10,198 bases of DNA from Burkholderiales bacterium (lineage in GTDB: Bacteria > Pseudomonadota > Gammaproteobacteria > Burkholderiales > SG8-39): the NCBI GenBank assembly GCA_919902965.1, contig CAKKSJ010000431.1, positions 1 through 10,198 on the forward strand. Direction: 5' to 3'. Shown piece after piece: positions 5,627 through 10,198 of the stretch. Position numbers and translations under genes: made by a program. The first letter of the stretch is position 1. Each line of letters opens with the position of its first letter. Below the pieces are notes generated by a model, which was not told the origin of the DNA, searched no databases, and worked only from the letters and a program-made list of their open reading frames with translations.

Positions 5627-6254
5627 GCTGCAGATTTTCGTTTTCACAATTCTCGTCTTGTTCGCGGCCGCTCCCGCGTCCGCGCAGGCGCGCCTGATAA
5701 AGTGCAAGGACAGCAAGGGCAATACCTATTACACCCAGACACCGCCGCCCGAATGCCTGGGCAAGCCCATAGAGGAATTATCCAAGCAGGGAAGCGTAGT
5801 AAACAGGCGCGAGGGCATGCTCACGCCTGAGCAGATTGCCGCGCGCGAGGCTGAGGAGAAGCGCAAGCAAGAGGAAGAGGTACTGGCCAGGGAGGAAAAA
5901 CGCAAGAACCAGGCGCTGCTGACCACCTACTCGAGCGAAAAAGACATTGAGGACAGCCGGCAGCGCGCGCTGAAACAGGCCGAACAGGCAACCAAGGAAA
6001 TCGAGACGCGCATTGCGAACGCGCATAAACGCGCCAAGGCTCTGAATACCGAGAAGGAATTCTATGCGAAGAAGCCCATGCCGAAGAAGCTGCAGGACGA
6101 CATCAAGAACAACGAGATCGACCTCAATGCGCAGAAGAACGCACTGGCGGGGCGCAAGAAGGAACTCGACGAAATCAACGCCAAGTACGATCTGGACAAG
6201 AAACGTTATCTAGAGCTCACGCGTCGGAAAAGCGGAACCGCGTCGCGGCAGTAA
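5619..6254 (+). CDS. Exported DUF4124 coiled-coil protein
   Basis: A 211-residue protein with a clear Sec signal peptide: MLKLQ, a hydrophobic core (IFVFTILVLFAAA) and probable cleavage after ASA (about residue 22). It should lie in the periplasm. Residues 25-60 match the DUF4124 pattern (LIKCKDSKGNTYYTQTPPPE, with two Cys at 29 and 46, a pair that could form a disulfide). From about 70 to the end it is Lys/Glu/Arg/Ala-rich with long predicted coiled coil, for example the EAEEKRKQEEE and AREEKRKNQ stretches, ending in a basic tail. The ATG overlaps the pyrE stop by 8 bp. Double stop TAATAG. Function unknown; DUF4124 proteins are common in beta- and gammaproteobacteria as small secreted proteins. 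Partnership with PyrE is only positional. Confidence 0.88.
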   Translation: MLKLQIFVFTILVLFAAAPASAQARLIKCKDSKGNTYYTQTPPPECLGKPIEELSKQGSVVNRREGMLTPEQIAAREAEEKRKQEEEVLAREEKRKNQALLTTYSSEKDIEDSRQRALKQAEQATKEIETRIANAHKRAKALNTEKEFYAKKPMPKKLQDDIKNNEIDLNAQKNALAGRKKELDEINAKYDLDKKRYLELTRRKSGTASRQ

Positions 6255-6263
6255 TAGATAAGA

Positions 6264-6290
6264 GGCCATTTCAGAATTACCGAAATGGCC
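6264..6290 (-). terminator. Terminator candidate of the gat operon
   Basis: GGCCATTTC (6264-6272) pairs perfectly with GAAATGGCC (6282-6290) over a 9-nt loop. On the minus strand the stem is followed by the T-rich TCTTATCTATT (6263 down to 6253), which suits termination of gatC-gatA-gatB transcripts about 50 bp after the gatB stop. The T run is interrupted, so strength is uncertain. Confidence 0.6.
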
Positions 6291-6306
6291 CCTGACTTAG
6301 GGGAGC

Positions 6307-6333
6307 ATGAGGGGATATATCCCCTCATTTTGT
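6307..6333 (+). terminator. Terminator candidate of pyrE-DUF4124
   Basis: ATGAGGGGATA (6307-6317) is followed directly by its exact reverse complement (6318-6328), a 22-bp perfect palindrome. On the plus strand it runs into TTTTGT (6328-6333). This gives a short Rho-independent terminator for the rightward genes. On the minus strand no T run follows, so each of the two hairpins in this gap seems to serve one strand. Confidence 0.65.
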
Positions 6334-6341
6334 AATGAGCT

Positions 6342-7775
6342 CTAACTCTGCAGTTTCTTTTTCAGTATCTCGTTGATCTGGGCCGGATTGCCTTTGCCTC
6401 TGGTCGCCTTCATCGCCTGGCCGACGAGCGCGTTGAAGGCCTTCTCCTTGCCCGCCCGGTATTCCTCGACCGATTTCGGATTGGCGGCAAGCACGCCGTC
6501 TATCACCTGCTCCAGCTCACCGGCGTCGGAGATCTGATTGAGGCCTTTGGCGGCGATGATGGCCGCAGCGTCGCCCTCGCCGTTCCACATGGCTTCGAAC
6601 ACGTCCTTGGCGGTTTTTCCGGAAATGACCTGGTCCTGGATTTGCCGCAACAGGCCGGCGAGTTGCCTGCTGGCCAGCGGCGACTGGGCGACCTCGAGTC
6701 CGGCGCGCTTGAGCGCGCCAAATAGTTCGCCCGTGATCCAGCTCGCGCCGAGTTTATAGCCTCCCCCCAGCGCACCGACCAGGTCTTCGTAATAATCGGC
6801 CACTTCCCGCGAGGAAGTCAGTACACCGGCGTCGTAGGCCGAAAGCTGATAGTCGCGCATGTAGCGCGCGCGCTTCGCCGCTGGCAATTCCGGCAGCTCG
6901 GAGCGAATTTGTTCGACGGTTTCATCGCTGATGGCCAGGGGCAACAGGTCCGGATCGGGAAAATAGCGGTAGTCGTGGGCGTCTTCCTTCGAGCGCATCG
7001 AGCGCGTTTGTTTCTTGTCCGGATCGTAAAGCCGCGTTTCCTGTGTCACCCGGCCGCCGTCTTCGAGCAATTCGATCTGGCGGCGCACCTCGTAATTGAT
7101 GGCTTCTTCCATAAAGCGGAACGAATTGAGGTTCTTGATCTCGCAGCGCGTGCCGAGCGCCTCGGCGCCTTTCGGCCGCACAGAAACGTTCGCGTCGCAG
7201 CGGAACGAGCCTTCCTGCATGTTGCCGTCGCAGATGCCGATCCAGCGCACCAGCGCGTGCAGGGCCCTGGCATAGGCCACGGCTTCCTCCGCGCTCCTCA
7301 TGTCGGGTTCGGTCACGATTTCCAGGAGCGGCGTGCCGGCGCGATTGAGGTCGATGCCGCTCATGCCATGAAAGTCCTCATGCAGGGATTTGCCCGCATC
7401 CTCTTCCAGGTGCGCGCGCGTGATACGCACGATTCTTTCGCCCTCGCCGACCAGCATCGACAGCGATCCGCCCAGCACTACCGGCAGTTCGTACTGGCTG
7501 ATCTGGTAGCCCTTGGGCAGGTCCGGATAGAAATAATTCTTGCGTGCGAATACCGAGCGCCGGTTGATATCGGCGCCGACGGCGAGGCCGAAGCGTACCG
7601 CTCTTTCCACTGCGCCCTTGTTCAGCACAGGCAGCACCCCGGGCAGTGCGATGTCCACCGCGCAGGCCTGCACGTTGGGCGCGGCGCCGAACTGCGTGGG
7701 CGCGCCGGAAAAGATTTTCGAAACCGTGGACAGCTGCGCGTGGGTCTCTATCCCGATTACTGTTTCCCAGTCCAT
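6342..7775 (-). CDS. gatB: Asp-tRNA(Asn)/Glu-tRNA(Gln) amidotransferase subunit B
   Basis: GatB is the kinase-like subunit of the GatCAB amidotransferase. It binds the misacylated tRNA, activates the Asp or Glu side chain with ATP, and receives ammonia from GatA. The 477-residue length is typical. Motifs: VIGIETHAQL at 6-15, ARKNYFYPDLPKGYQISQYE at 77-96, HLEEDAGK at 122-129, IDLNRAGTPLLEIVTEPD at 141-158, and the CEIKNLNSF segment. The C-terminal part (about 330-477) is the YqeY-like tRNA-binding tail, with YKLGASWITGEL, ending in the usual QINEILKKKL. It is last in the gatC-gatA-gatB operon; its start lies 3 bp after the gatA stop, with GGAG placed inside the gatA end. Whether it works on tRNA(Asn), tRNA(Gln) or both depends on whether AsnRS and GlnRS are present, which this window does not show. 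Confidence 0.97.
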   Translation of the reverse strand: MDWETVIGIETHAQLSTVSKIFSGAPTQFGAAPNVQACAVDIALPGVLPVLNKGAVERAVRFGLAVGADINRRSVFARKNYFYPDLPKGYQISQYELPVVLGGSLSMLVGEGERIVRITRAHLEEDAGKSLHEDFHGMSGIDLNRAGTPLLEIVTEPDMRSAEEAVAYARALHALVRWIGICDGNMQEGSFRCDANVSVRPKGAEALGTRCEIKNLNSFRFMEEAINYEVRRQIELLEDGGRVTQETRLYDPDKKQTRSMRSKEDAHDYRYFPDPDLLPLAISDETVEQIRSELPELPAAKRARYMRDYQLSAYDAGVLTSSREVADYYEDLVGALGGGYKLGASWITGELFGALKRAGLEVAQSPLASRQLAGLLRQIQDQVISGKTAKDVFEAMWNGEGDAAAIIAAKGLNQISDAGELEQVIDGVLAANPKSVEEYRAGKEKAFNALVGQAMKATRGKGNPAQINEILKKKLQS

Positions 7776-7778
7776 CGC

Positions 7779-9260
7779 CTACTCCACCCCCGCCGGCTGG
7801 CGCAGATGCCAGTCGGTGGCAAGCTGATATTGGTGCGCGGCCTGCAGCATGCGCGCCTCGGCGAAATAGTCGCCGGCCAGCTGCAGCCCCACCGGCATGC
7901 CGCCTGCGCCGAAGCCGCAGGGAATCGACATCGCCGGCAGGCCGGCGAGGTTCGCCGCCACGGTGTAGATGTCGATGAGGTACATCTGCACCGGATCCGC
8001 TGTCTTGGCACCGAGCGCGAACGCCACGCTGGGCGTGGTCGGCCCCAGTATCAGGTCGCATTGTTTGAATGCCTGGGCGAAATCCTGCGCAATCAGGCGG
8101 CGGATTTTTTGCGCCTTGAGATAGTAGGCGTCGTAATAGCCGTGCGACAGCACATAGGTGCCGATGAGGATGCGCCGTCTGACTTCGGCACCGAAGCCCT
8201 GCGCGCGGGTCTTGCGGTACATGTCGGCGAGGTCGCTGTATTCGGCCGCGCGATAACCATAGCGCACGCCGTCGAAACGCGACAGATTGCTTGATGCCTC
8301 GGCCGGCGCGATCACGTAGTAGGCGGGCACCGACAATGCGGAATTGGGCAGGCTGACGGGGATGCGCCTTGCGCCCAGTTTTTCGAACTGCGCCAGCGCG
8401 GCTTCCACCGCCGCGCCGACGTCGCCGTCCAGACCCGCGCCGAAGTACTCCTTCGGCACGCCGATGCGCAGCCCGCTGAGCGGCTTGGCGCGATCCCCCG
8501 TGAGGGGCGCATCGAGCAGGCGCGTATAGTCCTCAGCCGGCCGCTCGAGGCTGGTCGAGTCGCGCGCGTCGAATCCCGCCATCACGTTCAGCATCAGCGC
8601 GAGGTCTTCGGCACTTTTCCCCATCGGCCCGCCCTGGTCCAGGCTGGAGGCAAAGGCGATCATGCCGTAGCGCGAAACCACGCCGTAAGTGGGCTTCAAG
8701 CCGCAGATACCGGTGAGCGCCGCAGGCTGGCGTATCGATCCGCCGGTATCGGTCCCGATCGCCGCCGGCGCGATGCGCGCGGCCACCGCCGCGGCCGATC
8801 CGCCGCTGGAGCCGCCCGCAACCCGGGTCCGGTCCCAGGGGTTTTTCACCGGGCCGAAGAAACCGGTTTCGCTGGACGAACCCATGGCGAACTCGTCCAT
8901 GTTGGTCTTGCCCAGGATCACCGCCCCGGCAGCGTTGAGCTGTTCCACCACATGCGCGTCATAGGGGCTGACGAAGTTGGCGAGCATTTTCGAGCCGCAG
9001 GTGGTGAGCCAGCCCTCGGCGCAGAATATATCCTTGTGCGCCACCGGAATACCGGTAAGCGCCTGCGCCTTGCCGGCGGCGATCTGCGCGTCGGCGGCGC
9101 GCGCCTGCGCCAGGCTCTTGCCGGCATCGATGCTCAGAAAAGCGTTCAACCCGGGGTTGAGCCGCGCCACGCGGTCCAAATAGGACTGCGTCAACTCGGC
9201 GCTGGAGAGTTTCTTCTGCGCGAGCAGGGCGGACAACTGTTTTAGGGTGGCGTTGAACAT
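7779..9260 (-). CDS. gatA: Asp-tRNA(Asn)/Glu-tRNA(Gln) amidotransferase subunit A
   Basis: GatA is the glutaminase of the GatCAB complex, an amidase-signature enzyme that frees ammonia from glutamine and passes it to GatB. The 493-residue length is normal. The Ser-cisSer-Lys triad is intact: Lys76 in VAHKDIF, Ser151 in GGSSGGSA and Ser175 in GTDTGGSIRQP. The spacings of 75 and 24 equal those of characterised GatA. Other conserved segments are LGKTNMDEFAMGSSSE (116-131) and ICGLKPTYG. The context of gatC upstream and gatB downstream separates it from other amidases. It follows gatC after 57 bp and has no visible Shine-Dalgarno before the 9260 start. The start is chosen from the standard short N-terminal helix. 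Confidence 0.97.
   Translation of the reverse strand: MFNATLKQLSALLAQKKLSSAELTQSYLDRVARLNPGLNAFLSIDAGKSLAQARAADAQIAAGKAQALTGIPVAHKDIFCAEGWLTTCGSKMLANFVSPYDAHVVEQLNAAGAVILGKTNMDEFAMGSSSETGFFGPVKNPWDRTRVAGGSSGGSAAAVAARIAPAAIGTDTGGSIRQPAALTGICGLKPTYGVVSRYGMIAFASSLDQGGPMGKSAEDLALMLNVMAGFDARDSTSLERPAEDYTRLLDAPLTGDRAKPLSGLRIGVPKEYFGAGLDGDVGAAVEAALAQFEKLGARRIPVSLPNSALSVPAYYVIAPAEASSNLSRFDGVRYGYRAAEYSDLADMYRKTRAQGFGAEVRRRILIGTYVLSHGYYDAYYLKAQKIRRLIAQDFAQAFKQCDLILGPTTPSVAFALGAKTADPVQMYLIDIYTVAANLAGLPAMSIPCGFGAGGMPVGLQLAGDYFAEARMLQAAHQYQLATDWHLRQPAGVE
7782..7785 (-). promoter_or_regulatory. Shine-Dalgarno of gatB inside gatA
   Basis: On the minus strand GGAG, overlapping the last sense codons and stop of gatA, stands 6 nt before the gatB ATG, consistent with coupled synthesis of the two subunits. 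Confidence 0.65.
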
Positions 9261-9317
9261 TTTTGCGCAGGGCGCGCGACCCGCTGCGCGTGCAGTTCGA
9301 GTCGGGCGTCCCGGGTC

Positions 9318-9605
9318 TTATTCGATCACTTTTGGCACCAGGTACAGCCCGTCCTCCACCTGTGGCGCGATCCCCTGGTAGAGCACATGCCGGTCGGTTT
9401 CGGTGACGCGGTCCTCGCGCAGGCGCTGCACCACGTCCTGGCCGTGCGCCATCGGTGCAACGCCCTCGGTGTCGACCGACTGCATCTGCTCGATCAGCTT
9501 GAAAATGTCGTTTAGCGGACCGCGGGCGGCGTCCGCTTCGGCATCAGTAATTTCGATGCGCGCCAGCCAGGCGACCTGTTTAACCTCGGGCAAAGACAAG
9601 GACAT
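9318..9605 (-). CDS. gatC: Asp-tRNA(Asn)/Glu-tRNA(Gln) amidotransferase subunit C
   Basis: GatC is the small subunit that wraps between GatA and GatB and stabilises the complex; it has no catalytic residues. The 95-residue length is typical. It shows the family layout: N-terminal helix (SLSLPEVKQVAWLARIEI), the FKLIEQMQSVDTEGVAPM segment around residues 35-52 and the C-terminal REDRVTE / LYLVPKVIE strands. First gene of the gatC-gatA-gatB operon, reading away from mreB. No strong Shine-Dalgarno precedes 9605, but this start gives the standard N-terminus. A perfect TATAAT lies about 35 bp upstream. Confidence 0.95.
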   Translation of the reverse strand: MSLSLPEVKQVAWLARIEITDAEADAARGPLNDIFKLIEQMQSVDTEGVAPMAHGQDVVQRLREDRVTETDRHVLYQGIAPQVEDGLYLVPKVIE

Positions 9606-9616
9606 GGAATTTGCGC

Positions 9617-9645
9617 TTAAATGGTGCGTTAAAGTGCGGTATTAT
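9617..9645 (+). promoter_or_regulatory. Predicted mreB promoter
   Basis: TTAAAT (9617-9622; 3/6), a 17-bp spacer and TATTAT (9640-9645; 5/6) make a sigma-70-like promoter about 40 bp before the mreB start. An imperfect direct repeat, TGCGCTTAAA (9612-9621) and TGCGTTAAA (9625-9633), covers its -35 side and could be an operator. Confidence 0.45.
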
Positions 9646-9669
9646 AACGTATTTACCAGCCTCCTTCGA
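9641..9669 (-). promoter_or_regulatory. Predicted gatC promoter
   Basis: On the minus strand a perfect TATAAT (9646 to 9641) has TCGAAG (9669 to 9664) 17 bp upstream, a weak -35 (3/6). Transcription would begin near 9634, giving a leader of about 30 nt. Its -10 overlaps the predicted mreB -10 on the other strand. Confidence 0.5.
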
Positions 9670-9672
9670 ATT

Positions 9673-9676
9673 GGAA
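9673..9676 (+). promoter_or_regulatory. Shine-Dalgarno of mreB
   Basis: GGAA stands 9 nt before the ATG at 9686 and is the only purine-rich site in the right place. Confidence 0.45.
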
Positions 9677-9685
9677 CACTAGCTG

Positions 9686-10198
9686 ATGTTTGGATTTTTA
9701 CGCGGTTATTTCTCCGACGATCTGGCCATAGACCTGGGCACCGCCAACACGCTGATCTATGTGCGCGGCAAGGGCATCGTGCTTGACGAACCGTCGGTCG
9801 TCGCCATCCGCCAGGAAGGCGGCCCGAGCGGCAAGAAGACGATTCAGGCCGTGGGCATGGAAGCCAAGCAGATGCTGGGCAAGACCCCCGGCAACATCGT
9901 CGCCATCCGGCCGATGAAAGACGGCGTGATCGCGGACTTCACCGTAACCGAGCAAATGCTGAAACTGTTCATCAAGAAGGTGCACGTTTCGCGCCTGCTC
10001 CTGCCCAGCCCACGCATTATCATTTGCGTGCCCTGCGGCTCGACCCAGGTCGAGCGCCGCGCGATCCGCGAGTCTGCGATCGGCGCAGGGGCGTCGCAAG
10101 TATTCCTGATCGAGGAACCGATGGCCGCGGCGATCGGCGCCGATCTTCCGGTGGCCGAAGCGACCGGCTCGATGGTGGTGGACATCGGCGGCGGCACC
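9686..10198 (+). CDS. mreB: Rod shape-determining protein MreB, N-terminal half
   Basis: MreB is the bacterial actin that polymerises beneath the inner membrane and guides the elongation machinery in rod-shaped cells. The window holds the first 171 codons of a family near 347; the frame runs open to the last base. The N-terminus MFGFLRGYFS includes the amphipathic membrane-binding segment seen in Gram-negative MreB. Phosphate-1 motif DLGTAN is at 16-21, RPMKDGVIADF near 75-85 and the EEPMAAAIG segment near 150. The phosphate-2 motif VVDIGGGT begins at 164 and is cut at the window edge. It is divergent from gatCAB across 80 bp. mreC, mreD and the PBP2/RodA genes are expected just beyond the window, as in many betaproteobacteria. 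Confidence 0.97.
   Translation, partial: MFGFLRGYFSDDLAIDLGTANTLIYVRGKGIVLDEPSVVAIRQEGGPSGKKTIQAVGMEAKQMLGKTPGNIVAIRPMKDGVIADFTVTEQMLKLFIKKVHVSRLLLPSPRIIICVPCGSTQVERRAIRESAIGAGASQVFLIEEPMAAAIGADLPVAEATGSMVVDIGGGT

Noticed and set aside
6909..8294. A 461-codon open frame on the plus strand opposite gatB and gatA.
   Set aside because: It is the mirror of two genes with complete catalytic motifs. Its translation is His/Arg/Ala-rich and low in family character, as expected from antisense of GC-rich codon use, and it crosses the gatA-gatB junction.

Overview
The window is a GC-rich, gene-dense, ordinary chromosomal segment. It most likely comes from a betaproteobacterium of the Burkholderiales / Rhodocyclales / Nitrosomonadales type. 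The protein types and several adjacencies fit that group: metX-metW, AmpG, a YqjD/YqjE/YqjK-like trio, xth opposite pyrE, and gatCAB divergent from mreB. I identified genes by reading motifs in the translations; no database search was possible. There is no transposase, integrase, phage module, CRISPR array, rRNA or tRNA.

Layout, left to right. The 3' end of metX and the complete metW (+) form a translationally overlapping methionine-biosynthesis pair. A 290-bp gap (1101-1390) without a gene follows, packed with four inverted repeats. Convergent to metW is ampG (-), a muropeptide-recycling permease. Divergent from ampG is a tight four-gene (+) cluster of small membrane proteins: a DUF883/ElaB-YqjD-type protein, a YqjE-type 'phage holin family' protein, a YqjK-like protein and an unassigned one-helix protein. 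Next come xth (-, exonuclease III) and, divergent from it after only 43 bp, pyrE (+). pyrE overlaps by 8 bp a gene for an exported DUF4124 coiled-coil protein. A two-hairpin bidirectional terminator separates that gene from the gatC-gatA-gatB operon (-), the tRNA-dependent amidotransferase. An 80-bp gap with apparently overlapping divergent promoters leads into mreB (+), cut off by the window end after 171 codons.

The genes serve core metabolism and cell-envelope biology: methionine and pyrimidine synthesis, DNA repair, amidated aminoacyl-tRNA formation, murein recycling and rod-shape control. I see no convincing new multi-gene system. The items most worth a second look are non-coding: the hairpin cluster at 1101-1390, in which two long hairpins carry the same 7-nt loop, and the interlocked gatC/mreB promoter region. 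The small membrane-protein cluster with its uncharacterised fourth gene comes next.
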